This document shows, piece by piece, positions 37,959 to 47,089 of a stretch of 64,000 nucleotides of DNA. The stretch comes from Sordaria brevicollis. Its lineage: Eukaryota > Ascomycota > Sordariomycetes > Sordariales > Sordariaceae. Under the pieces are notes generated by a model. It had not been told where the DNA came from and made no database searches. It was given only the letters and a program-made list of their open reading frames with translations. The DNA is taken from the NCBI GenBank assembly GCA_033439795.1, contig JAUTDP010000003.1:1922001-1986000 (forward strand), read 5' to 3'. Position numbers and translations under genes: made by a program. Each line of letters begins with the position of its first letter. Position 1 is the first letter of the stretch.

Positions 37959-38480
37959 ATGGGTATATATCACCTTTTTGACCCCCCTTATTCCGAGTAT
38001 CACGATGAGATACACGAGCTCCCGGCCACATCGGTCACCCTTGAACCATCAATGCGGAAACGGGCCGAACAGAAAGGGACAACCCTTTCGCCGCGTTAAG
38101 CGAAACGTCGAAGGAGCCAGTGGTGATCGCGTGGATCGTCAATCCTTCCAAAGATAACCAGAAATACGAGGCCGAGGGCCCCTCAGATCCGAACCACCGA
38201 AGAGATTTGCCGACAGGAGGCGGGCGAGCGTCGTGATACGCCAGCTAGCCCACGATACTCGGACTATCTACCAGACCTGCCAGACAGGCGTATTGGCACA
38301 ACGATAAACGTCATGCCTTTGTGCAGGCTTGCTCGCGGCCGTGACATTGGCGGTGGGAAAGAACGCCCAGAAAGAAGCGGATCTCCACTTTACAGTTTGG
38401 ATGGGACACAGCAGGAACCATGGAACTCCTGCTTCAAGGGCACAATTACGATGTGGCGTGGGAGATGGATGTATCATCTT
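37959..38480 (+). pseudogene. Broken family copy related to member A
   Basis: The copy starts MGIYHLFDPPYSEYHDEIHE, aligning with YPEYNPEIHELPEKGITL of member A, but stops after 46 codons. Homology continues in other frames: VIAWIVNPSKD, EEICRQEAGER, VIRQLAHDTRTIY (H1 kept), HFTVWMGHSRN (H2 kept), and ELLLQGHNYDV (H3 kept) in yet another frame. At least four frame changes are needed, so it cannot make a full product. The promoter and start region are still recognisable, which suggests a recent loss. Confidence 0.8.
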
Positions 38481-39354
38481 GCACGAGGACGCCAAGCGCG
38501 AGTTGGCGAGATCTCTTTGCGAGAGTAGTGCTGAGCGCACGCATCCTCATCGAGGCAAAGATCTCCCCACACACTCTCCCTCCGCGAGTGGTCGAGAGAA
38601 CGCCGACGGGTTGCACGACATGGTCGTAAGTTCACACTTCTCGGCTTCTCCTCTTTTTTGGGTTCTTCATCAGTCATCACATCCATTCCTTCTATCATCT
38701 TGTCTCGCCCAGTCACAACGTTCTCATTGACACTTTCTTCTCCCGCATTACTGCACGCCGTCGACGGCTAGGAGATGATTTTCATCACTTTCCCGAGCTT
38801 ATCTTGATACCAGTTATATGTCGATTGACATAGGTTGAGTTCAGGATACGGGATGATGAAAAGTGTGCTCTTCCACCAGCATGTTACTCAGGCCAACAGC
38901 ATTCTTCGGTAGAATGCAACTACGACATCTACCGTCTGACTTGTGCATCAAGGGAGCTTTCAAGTTTCATCTGCCGTTGGTTTCAGATGCACAAGGAAAA
39001 ATCAAGCACAACTTGTTTAGCAGTATACAAATATACACATAGAGGTATAGATATCCAGGATCTATCCAATGGGAGACATCACTAGTTCCTCACTTGATTA
39101 TTCCCGTCTCCAACTTCTCCTTGTAGGTAGATAACGCCGTTAGGCCCCGAGCCCGGGTGATCAACCACCACGCGCTAACAATTTCCACTAACTAGAACTA
39201 CCTTTGCAGCCGACATTCCGTCCCCGGCCGAGAGTCGATCATGATCAACCGACCACTTCTTGCGCTTCCCCCCATTGACCAAGAACCATCACGTCGTCAA
39301 CCCTCACTCTGGAATACCGCATACCATCCACAAGTCGATTAATTTGCCAACCAA
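38481..39354. other. Intergenic, no supported gene
   Basis: No motif-bearing frame was found. The interval separates two broken family copies and should contain the promoter and 5' UTR of the 39427 copy. Confidence 0.45.
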
Positions 39355-39417
39355 GTAAGTTTCGCAAAGACATTTCACTAACGTTTGAGAAAATCATTGA
39401 CTAATAACTTCCACCAG
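39355..39417 (+). other. 5' UTR intron of the 39427 copy
   Basis: The 63-bp interval starts GTAAGTTTCG, contains GACTAATAAC as a branch site 14 bases before the end, and finishes CACCAG. It ends ten bases before the ATG, the same layout as the intron before member B. Confidence 0.7.
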
Positions 39418-39426
39418 ACGACCAAC

Positions 39427-39960
39427 ATGCCCACAAGAGATAGGACTTGGGTCTCGGAGAGGGACGCTGTCCCTCGCCGCACAAAGACCTTTGAGTTTCT
39501 CGCACAGCGCTTAGACCAGAAGCTCCCCGAATGGAAGGACAAGACAGCGATTCATAGAGAGGAGCACTTGGATGGATGGCCCTCTGTCTACTGGATGGAG
39601 AACCCTTATGAAAGGGGGTACAACTCCAACACGATCTCAGGAATTGAGAAGATCTGCCGGGAGGAGGCGGATCGCCTTCAGTACCTACATGTGTGTGGTC
39701 ATCCGGCGCGGCCCACACGCAAAGACCAACACGCACGCAGCGAACGGCACTGTTTTAACGGCATGGAACGAGAGAACCGGGACCTACACGAATGTGACCA
39801 CTGAGGATGACCCTCATATCACAGTGTACTTGGGCTGGTCCCTGGACGAGTTGTGCTGGACACATATGTATACAGCGCTTGGGACACCAAAGCGCTATTC
39901 GACATGAGGGTCATCAATGGCCCAGAGGAGCGTAAGGTTGTGGCGGAGGGAAGAGGGTTT
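39427..39960 (+). pseudogene. Broken family copy with two frameshifts
   Basis: The first frame, MPTRDRTWVSERDAV onward, includes SVYWMENPYERG and GIEKICREEADRLQ. Near 39690 the homology moves to another frame: CVVIRRGPHAKTNTHAANGT (H1), then DDPHITVYLG (H2). Near 39850 it moves again to VVLDTYVYSAWDTKALFDMR, where the third histidine is replaced (Thr-Tyr for His-Ile). Apart from these two shifts the copy is well conserved and keeps its 5' UTR intron. Its C-terminal SEYW block is missing because the next partial copy begins there. The shifts do not fall in long homopolymers, so true decay is more likely than a base-calling error. Confidence 0.8.
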
Positions 39961-40198
39961 ATTGCACGTGTTTCATCATCCAGGCCGGAGTTTACTCGGA
40001 GACCAACCTCCACACCGAGGATAGACCACCGGCGTGGATCTCAGCGTCGACTGCAGGCACCACCGAGACCCGATGACCCAGGAGTAGGACGACGCCTACA
40101 TCACTGTATATGTGGATTACGACCTTGACCACATCGCCGTCGTCGGGTACATCTACGTGCAGGTGGTGTGGGACAAGAAGGCGTTGTTGAACTGTTAG
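39961..40198 (+). pseudogene. Partial family copy joined to the previous one
   Basis: Sequence resuming at TCFIIQAGVYSETNLHTED is again the H1 block (His replaced by Tyr). A frame change leads to DDAYITVYVDYDLDHIAVVG (H2 also Tyr) and then YIYVQVVWDKKALLNC before a stop at 40196-40198. The wording DYDLDHIAVVG matches member B closely. The piece lacks the N-terminal half and begins exactly where the previous copy loses its end, which suggests unequal recombination between members. Confidence 0.7.
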
Positions 40199-40409
40199 CC
40201 CATATAGAACGGTATGAAACCCACTGCCTCCAAGTCCAACCCCGCAGCTTTACGCTAACCTAGAGACTACCTGCCATAGCTTTAGTTATTTATTGACTTT
40301 TTACACGCTCGTCGTGCTACGGCAATGCGCGCTCGTGTTACACTACCATAACGGGCTCCATAGCACCTTCAAATTCCCAGACCACCGTTTAGGACCCTGA
40401 TTTGAAGCC
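40199..40409. other. Short spacer between family copies
   Basis: Nothing recognised. Only 211 bp separates two broken copies. Confidence 0.4.
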
Positions 40410-40992
40410 ATGTCCCAAGTAGCTCATGCGGACAACACAAGCCACATCTCAAACATGGCACCTGCCCTTGAAATCCCTAAACCCGAATCTGGAAGCTAGG
40501 GATGGGTCTCCCCCCCCCAAGGGGATGGCCGTAGAGAAAGTCTTCGAACATGTTCAAAGACGTCGCGGACTCACCGGAGAAGATCTGGAGTTCCAATACG
40601 AGTCCATGGGTTCCGCAGACCACCCCAACATCCAGGTGTACTGGGCAGAGAATTGCGGTAGTCGGTGCGGAGATATCACCTTCGACCGCATCGACGGCAC
40701 AGAAAGGGTGGTTCGCGAGGAGGCGGCCCGTTGGGTTTCCGGTGTGTGATCATCCGCGCAGGCGTACATACTGAAACAAATCAGTATGCTGAGGACGGCA
40801 CCGTCCTAACCTATATCGACAACCGTACCGGGACTCCGGGAGGAAGCGGAACCTAACGGCGGACGACGATCCCTATGTCACCGTATACATGGGAACTAAC
40901 CTTGACAACCTCATGGAGTCATAGTCCAAGGCCATGTGTATATTGTATGGGACACCAAGGTGTCCTTTAACATCCGCCGCGTAGAGATCTGA
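40410..40992 (+). pseudogene. Broken family copy, truncated C-terminus
   Basis: From ATG 40410 the frame stops after about 29 codons. A neighbouring frame reads GMAVEKVFEHVQRRRG, HPNIQVYWAENC and GTERVVREEAARW. A shift near 40735 leads to CVIIRAGVHTETNQYAEDGT (H1), another to NLTADDDPYVTVYMG (H2 replaced by Tyr), and another to IVQGHVYIVWDTKVSFNIRR (H3). A stop follows at 40990-40992, before the SEYW block. A run of eight C at about 40512-40519 coincides with the first frame change. It is most like the second half of the 54385-54999 locus. Confidence 0.8.
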
Positions 40993-42963
40993 ATACAGTT
41001 AACCGTCGACACTCTAAAGAACGGAAGCCGAAGAACGTAGTCGAAGGAAAGGCCCGGGGAAGAACGACTCGGTAGAGGACTAGAGGTAGAAAGGGGGCAA
41101 ATCACGGCCCTTCACCACCGTAGGCAAGAAAGCCCAGCGCCTTCCTCGCTTCCGACAATCCCCATCCCGATACCATCTGCAAGGAAGATTAGTATGCCCA
41201 CGCAATCCAACCATATCCCACAGCAAATATGCGTGCCTTGGAGGGAGGAAGCTACTCGACAAAGGCAACGGAAAAACCGAGATCAGATCAAACCAGGTGT
41301 CCTCGGAGTACGAACAGCAAAGGAAATACCCGAAAATAATGCTTTAAGTTGACCAGAAACAAACCAGCACGAGCGCTCGATTGTGTACCTAGCCTTTCAC
41401 GTCCTTGGGCTTCCACAAAGTTCAACGAATAGGTCAGTTACAGGAAACCAGAACAAAACAGCCACCACGTTCACGTTCCCGAACCACAGCCTCTCAGTCC
41501 CAGACCCAGACCAAGAGTTTTTGAGGCAAATGGAGACCGGATGTCCTCGGTACCTCTGCAAGTAGGTATGGACACACTGCGCACTTCCCAGGGGCAGCCT
41601 ATCACGGCTCCTTAAGCGGTTACAGCAGTCATCACGGCAGCCGTCACGGCAGTCGTCACGCCCTCCCCCGCTCTCAACCCACGCGCTCAGAAGTTTTCAG
41701 GTTTTGCCCATTATAACATCTATGAGATAGACAGCTTCAACCCTGCACACGATGAGGTGATGATCGAACGCTGTACTGTACACAAGGGGCTATCACACCT
41801 GCACCTGCACCTGTGCCTGTACCGGGTGTATCAGAACGCGGATGTGCGTCGTGGGAAAGTATTGTGAGTCAGGGATCACGTTATGAACCATCATGTGTTA
41901 ATGTCTCGAGAGTTTTGCGTCCATTGTCTCGATGATAGCGTGGTAGGTCCTTTTTGTTGAAGAGATAAACAGTTGAAATAGTAGATGAGCTAGAACCAGT
42001 ATCTTGGTAAGCATTTCCAACCACTTGCAACTATCTCCAATCACGTCATGCTCACGGCTGGCAAATAGCGAGAGGTGAAGGGCATGCAAGCAAGATGTGG
42101 AGAACTAGGCAAGAAGGGAGGAATGAGGATTGACGGAGAGGTTGGAGATCCATAATCTGCTGTTTACGAAGGAGAAAGGAAATCTGATTAAATGAAGAAG
42201 AGGAGTAGATAGGGCAATCAATGTATGCACATGATAGAGTGTAATAGTTACATGGCAAGGATAGAAAGAATAGGAACAAAAAAGATGCATTAACACAATA
42301 CTATTCGGAACTAGCAAAAGTTTTATCGCAACGTGATTGAGTGAGAACAGTGGTAATGGCGTGAAATAAAGATGGTTTGTTCCATACCTAATGCATTGAA
42401 CCACGCCATGGGATTCGGATTTTGCAATGCAGTCAGTGATTGTGCAACGTCATGCGGTTCGAAACCAAATAGTAGGTGGCTTGTATGAACGTGCTTGCAT
42501 AGCGGACATGTCGAATGCGATCTGGTGCAGGCAGGTACATGATGCACGACACTAGATGCTTAACCAGTTCGGAAAGTACAATCACTAGAGGAGCTTACGC
42601 ACTTGATGATTTTGTAGGAGTTAGACATCTCGAGTTGTTATGTGGTATGAAGAATAATCACGAGCAGTAGCAGTCATGAAGCAAGTTTCACGCAGATACT
42701 CAAGTTATCACGAGTTTATCTTGCCAGATTATGTCCGTTTATTAGTTCCATCTACAATTCCACCATGCCCCCGCACAATTCCTTCCTACTATTAAGATCG
42801 CGTGAGCAATCCAAGTCCCTTCTATGATCCCTTCGTTTATTGTCCACGATATATGATCCCACCTTGTCAATCTGGTCCTTCCTTTATCAACTCTCCTTCT
42901 CCAGTCTTCTCCTAGTATCCAGGCCTCCAATCAGCCCGGACTCAACCTCCTCCCGTCCTTCCA
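40993..42963. other. Intergenic, no supported gene
   Basis: About 2 kb 3' of kinase 2 without a convincing gene. Frames of 60-100 codons on the minus strand lack motifs. Around 41625-41660 a short repeated CATCACGGCAG/CGTCACGGCAG unit occurs (about four copies). Confidence 0.45.
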
Positions 42964-44928
42964 CTATTTGTGGCGAAGAGCCCTAGCCTCGCCGGGATAA
43001 AACACACTCTGACCACGATCGATCCTCCTCTTGATCATCCAAGTAGCCGGCAGGATCATGAGCACCCCAAAGATAGCCATAGGCACAACCTTGACCTTGT
43101 CATACAGCATGAAACCGGGCTGCCAGACATAGCGCGAGAGAAAGCCGGGAGGCGTGGTGGTAATCCTTTTCTCCTCCTCCTTTTTGCCGCAAACGAGACC
43201 GTTGAACCAGTTGCCGAGTCGTGAGTTTCCAAGCGAGGCCGAGAAGGGGGTAGCATTCCTGCCTGCTTTCGCGTTGTTGGCAGTGATATACGCGTCAAGA
43301 GCGACCCTCTGGGCCTTGCGATCCTCAAACCACGGGTGCCACATGATCTGCTCGATGCTCGCTCTGTCCTCGGGCTTCCACTTGAAGATGGACATGACCA
43401 TGTCGACAAACAGCTCCGCCTCTTGCTTGTCGGGGACGAAGTTGAGGTAGTCCTTGCGGGAGTAGAAGGCGATTCGGTCGGGGTTTTCCGGGATGGGCGT
43501 CCACTGCGGGAGCTCCCGCGGGATATACCGGGCTTGGTCGGCGATGCGCGGGGCCTGCGCCGGGCTGATGTCCATGCTGCGCGGGTAGAGGATCTTGAAG
43601 GTCAGGACGTCTTTGGCGCCGCGCTCGTCGAGGTGGTACTTGCGGTTCTTTTCGAGTTCTTCGGGGTTGACGCTGACGTAGGACAGCTCGGAGTCGCTCT
43701 TGCCTTGGAGCTCTTTGTCGGTTTCGTCGGGAAGGTCGTACCATTGGCGAACCATGGCGCGGAAGGGAGGCGGGACGGGACCCATGGCCTCTTCCATGGG
43801 AGGCATGCAGCTGGGCCCGTGGTTGTTGGTGCCGAAGGGTTGGAAGCCGTAGCGGATCTCGAACATGGCGGTTCCGAGTGACCAGATGTCGGACTTGACT
43901 CCGATCAGCTCGCGCTGGGTGCAGAGATCCTCGGGGGAGGCATACGGGCCCGCGACTCCTGAGGTGCAACGGGGCGGGCCGTCGGCGGAGGGGTAAGCGA
44001 CGCCGAAGTCGACCACGGCAATCTTTGTCGACACCAAGCCGCAGCCGTATTCGATGTCGGCGCAGCCAACCAGGTACTCGGGAACGGACGGGTTGCCTGT
44101 GACGGGCTGCGGGTCGCCTGCATCATCGAAAACCACGACCGGCGCACGCTCGGGCTTGCCCAGCACCTTCAGCAGCGACTCCTCCTGCCACTCGTCGATG
44201 CCATCCTTGAGCCGCAACAAGATGTTTTGAGGACGGAAGTCGCCATGGCAGAGGCCGCGAGAATGGAGGAACTCCATCGCCTCCAGCATCTGGTAGCAGA
44301 TATCCTTCATCATCCCGTCGCAATGACCGATGCATCTGGCCAGACCCGTCGTCTCGGGACCCAACCACTCCATCATCAGACAGAAATGGCGTCCATTCGG
44401 TCCCTCAACCCAGAAACTCTCGAGCGGGATCGACACTCCCTTCCTCTTGAGTAGCTCCTTGTCGACTCCTTCGAACATCTCCATGACTTTGAGATCGGCA
44501 TTGCCCTCCTTTAAGTTGGACGCCTTGGCCGACATGACCTTGACGACGCGCCACTTGACCTTCTTGTTGATGCGCATCTCGTCCATGTCCTGGCAGAGCC
44601 AGACCGTGCCGAAGCCGCCGAAGCCGAGCTTGTGGAAGACGCGGAAGCGGGTCGGGTTGGTGGCGGGGCCGAGATAGGAGTTGAGGAGGATGGGGTGGAA
44701 GCCGCCGGGGCGGTACTGGTCGGGTTCTTCGACGGCTGCCTCGGGCCATGGCTCAAGGTCGTAGTTCTCCTTCGGGGGTTCGGAGGGGACGAGGCTTAGG
44801 TTCGTGGCCGGCTTGGTGGTGTCCTTCTCCTCGTGGTGAGGGGGGTTGTTGGCGACGGCGAATTTTTGGGAAGCCATGTCGGCGATGGGCTCTGGCGCGG
44901 GAGGTGTGCCGGTGGGAGTTGTCGGCAT
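42964..44928 (-). CDS. SRPK-like protein kinase 2 with C-terminal membrane segment
   Basis: A 654-residue intronless paralogue of kinase 1. After a Pro-rich leader (1-65) come GGFHPILLNSYLG (75-87), the glycine loop LGFGGFGTVWLCQD (101-114), ATP lysine K130 (WRVVK), catalytic loop H228-G-D230-FRPQN235 (again HGD, not HRD), D307-F-G309 intact, and YASPED (329-334) at the end of the activation segment. The C-lobe WHPWFEDRKA matches RHPWFDGRKP of kinase 1. Near the C-terminus VPMAIFGVLMILPATWMI followed by KRRIDR is a likely single membrane helix with positive residues, so the protein may be membrane-anchored; kinase 1 shows no equally clear helix. Substrate unknown. M18 is an alternative start. 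Unlike kinase 1 it keeps DFG, so activity is more plausible. Confidence 0.88.
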   Translation of the reverse strand: MPTTPTGTPPAPEPIADMASQKFAVANNPPHHEEKDTTKPATNLSLVPSEPPKENYDLEPWPEAAVEEPDQYRPGGFHPILLNSYLGPATNPTRFRVFHKLGFGGFGTVWLCQDMDEMRINKKVKWRVVKVMSAKASNLKEGNADLKVMEMFEGVDKELLKRKGVSIPLESFWVEGPNGRHFCLMMEWLGPETTGLARCIGHCDGMMKDICYQMLEAMEFLHSRGLCHGDFRPQNILLRLKDGIDEWQEESLLKVLGKPERAPVVVFDDAGDPQPVTGNPSVPEYLVGCADIEYGCGLVSTKIAVVDFGVAYPSADGPPRCTSGVAGPYASPEDLCTQRELIGVKSDIWSLGTAMFEIRYGFQPFGTNNHGPSCMPPMEEAMGPVPPPFRAMVRQWYDLPDETDKELQGKSDSELSYVSVNPEELEKNRKYHLDERGAKDVLTFKILYPRSMDISPAQAPRIADQARYIPRELPQWTPIPENPDRIAFYSRKDYLNFVPDKQEAELFVDMVMSIFKWKPEDRASIEQIMWHPWFEDRKAQRVALDAYITANNAKAGRNATPFSASLGNSRLGNWFNGLVCGKKEEEKRITTTPPGFLSRYVWQPGFMLYDKVKVVPMAIFGVLMILPATWMIKRRIDRGQSVFYPGEARALRHK

Positions 44929-45998
44929 TGTTGCGACGGCGAACTTGCGCGTTCTGGTTTCCCTTCTTTGGTTAGGTCCCTCCTTTGTTAATTGCTTTCA
45001 GGAGGGGGTGTTGGTTGTACCTTTGCTCTTTAGACTTTGTTGCGGTGTGTGGGTGTGGGTGTGGTCAAGAGGGAAGCGCAACTCAGATTTGGGTTGAAGT
45101 TGGCTGATGGAAAAGGAAAAGTTTTGGAGCAAGCGGAAGGAGCAATGGATGGGAATTTAAGCAATCCCAATGGGTGATGTGACTGTGGGACATTTGCCAT
45201 GTGGCTGGACAAGGTTTGCAACGGGTTTGGTGAACACTGCTGAACAATGGCCATGGAATGGTGGGAGACGAGCTGTTTATTCATCATTGTCCAGTTCACC
45301 TTACCGGCGGGGTCCAGTTGGGACGGTTCGGCCCGGCCCTTCACTTCCACTCCGGCCGGGTTGGGCACGTCCGTGCGGACAGGCCCACCATCAACCTTCT
45401 TGTGGGCCAACAGTTCACATACCTACCAGTAGGCCCTGTTTACGACACGAACTATGTTTGCCGTTGCAATTCACAAGCTAACGTGTTGGTGTATACAGGT
45501 TTCCATTGCGGTTGGTGATGCATGGGTAAACAGGGGCATGGAAGCCGCCATATGGTCATACGGATTGCCAAACGGTCATGATGCACGCAACATCTCAGTA
45601 GATACAGTCAGTCCTATAGTTCTATATAATGGAAGACTCCTGTGGTGATATATGCCTTTCGACGGTCTGGACCAAGTGTGCTCGTATAGCTGCCCTTAGT
45701 TCTATCTTTCCTTGGCTGTGACTTTGTCCCACGGGAGCTCAACACCATGATGGTTGGCATCTCACCTCGTGGTGAATGGGCGAGGGTCCGCGTCTCGGCC
45801 CAAGATCAACATGTAAAGTGCTAGGTCAACAAGGTCCTGCTCTTCGTCACTTGTTCTCCAGGTTCTGTCCCGAACAGTTCAGATTGCAGTTCGATAAGAT
45901 TCCTCTTCACCTTCACCGGACATCATGGCGGTATGTTCAACTGTGTGAATGTGTGCCTTCACTTGACCATTGGAAGGTTCTGCAATTTTTCCTGTCCT

Positions 45999-46004
45999 TA
46001 TAAA
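45999..46004 (+). promoter_or_regulatory. TATA box of member B
   Basis: TATAAA in CCTTATAAACATGCG lies about 490 bp before the ATG. The long distance is taken up by a repeated leader and a 68-bp intron. The equivalent box before member C is at 49301. Confidence 0.5.
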
Positions 46005-46134
46005 CATGCGGCACCACCAAATTCCTGCAACCAAGTTTCCTTTTTGCTTTTTTTCCCCATCGTCATTCCGCTCATCGAGACTCGACCGTCCCGACAATCA
46101 CCATCGCTTACCCAAGCCTCTTCGAGTATCGCCA

Positions 46135-46355
46135 TCACCTACCAAACCCTCTTCGAGCCAACTCTGTTGACCCCAACCATCAAAGACTCGCTCATCCATC
46201 GTCAAGTCATTTGCCCTCACCCGCCTTCCAGTCGACCCTCGCTGTCGATCTCCATCACCCTCACCTACCAAACCCTCTTCGAGTCGACTTGTTGACCCCA
46301 ACCATCAAAGACTCGCTCATCCATCGTCGATACTTTCGCCTGCCCCCTTCCAGTT
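46135..46355 (+). repeat. Direct repeat (about 127-bp period) in the member B leader
   Basis: A unit starting CACCTACCAAACCCTCTTCG at 46135 recurs at 46262, and GACCCCAACCATCAAAGACT occurs in both copies. Two copies of roughly 95-100 bp are separated by a short spacer. It lies between the TATA box and the 5' UTR intron of member B. Confidence 0.75.
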
Positions 46356-46409
46356 GACTTTTCCAGTCGACTTACATCACCAATCTCAGCATCCAAGCAT
46401 CCAAAGTAG

Positions 46410-46477
46410 GTAAGTATGATACCCAACCATAGCCATCCTTACCATCTCGCTGAACAACGGAAACTAATGATTCTTAG
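46410..46477 (+). other. 5' UTR intron of member B
   Basis: The 68-bp interval starts GTAAGTATGA, has AAACTAATGA as branch site and ends TTCTTAG, twelve bases before the ATG. The layout matches the intron before the 39427 copy. Confidence 0.72.
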
Positions 46478-46489
46478 GGAACCATCAAC

Positions 46490-47089
46490 ATGCCCAATAA
46501 CAACAAAAAGTGGGACCTCAAATTCTGGCCTCAGCGTACCATGACCTTTAAACAACTGAAGCGGAAGTTGGACAATCGTCCGGACCGCCAGGGACCCGCG
46601 GTCAAAATACACCGAAGCAACTACCAGGGCACCCAAGAGGCGCCTGAACCTACAATTCACTGGATTGAGGATTGGGCGGGGAGGTCTGGACAAGTAGATA
46701 TGAACACCATCATGGGTGTTGAAAAGATTTGTAGGGATGAAGTCAAGAGATTAAACGGTGAGGAGCCATATACGTTTAACGATGTGCTGGTTCGCGCTGG
46801 TGTTCACACCAAAACGAACCTTCACGATGATAACGGCACCGTGATTACGGAGTTCAACCCCAGATCGGGCCGGTATCAGAACAAGGTCGCGGACGATGAT
46901 CCCCACATCACCGTCTATATTGGCTACGACCTCGAGCACATCGCGGTCGTAGGCCACATATACGTGGTGTGGGATCAAAAAGCCTTATTCAACATAAGGC
47001 GCGTCCAAGACCCCGATCGAGAACGCAAGATCGTCCTGACGGAGGCTGGCAGGGAGAAGGTGGCTGCGGAGTACTGGACGCTCTTCTGA
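46490..47089 (+). CDS. Three-histidine family protein, intact member B (199 aa)
   Basis: A soluble-looking 199-residue protein of the local family with no recognised domain. The variable N-terminus is Lys/Arg-rich (KQLKRKLDNRPDR, 21-33). The conserved core comprises TIHWIEDWAGR (55-65), GVEKICRDEVKRL (76-88), VRAGVHTKTN with H106, DDDPHITVYIG with H139, VVGHIYVVWDQK with H156, FNIRRV (167-172) and the end block AAEYW (192-196). The distance from H139 to H156 is 17 residues, as in the other two intact members. No signal peptide or membrane helix is seen. The start is supported by the CAACATG context and by the intron ending just before it. A reaction cannot be named; the regularly spaced histidines suggest metal binding or catalysis. 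Confidence 0.87.
   Translation: MPNNNKKWDLKFWPQRTMTFKQLKRKLDNRPDRQGPAVKIHRSNYQGTQEAPEPTIHWIEDWAGRSGQVDMNTIMGVEKICRDEVKRLNGEEPYTFNDVLVRAGVHTKTNLHDDNGTVITEFNPRSGRYQNKVADDDPHITVYIGYDLEHIAVVGHIYVVWDQKALFNIRRVQDPDRERKIVLTEAGREKVAAEYWTLF

Larger units (their letters stand above)
44929..46409. other. Divergent intergenic region between kinase 2 and member B, with a direct repeat
   Basis: The region contains the 5' side of kinase 2 and the promoter and 5' UTR of member B. Stretches such as TTCTCCAGGTTC and TTCACCTTCAC recur in the same order upstream of member C (about 49220-49265), so the two promoters share ancestry. No gene is supported. Confidence 0.5.

Noticed and set aside
43325..43969. Large frames overlapping kinase 2 (43325-43969 minus, 43336-43881 plus)
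   Set aside because: They are out-of-frame shadows of the kinase coding sequence.
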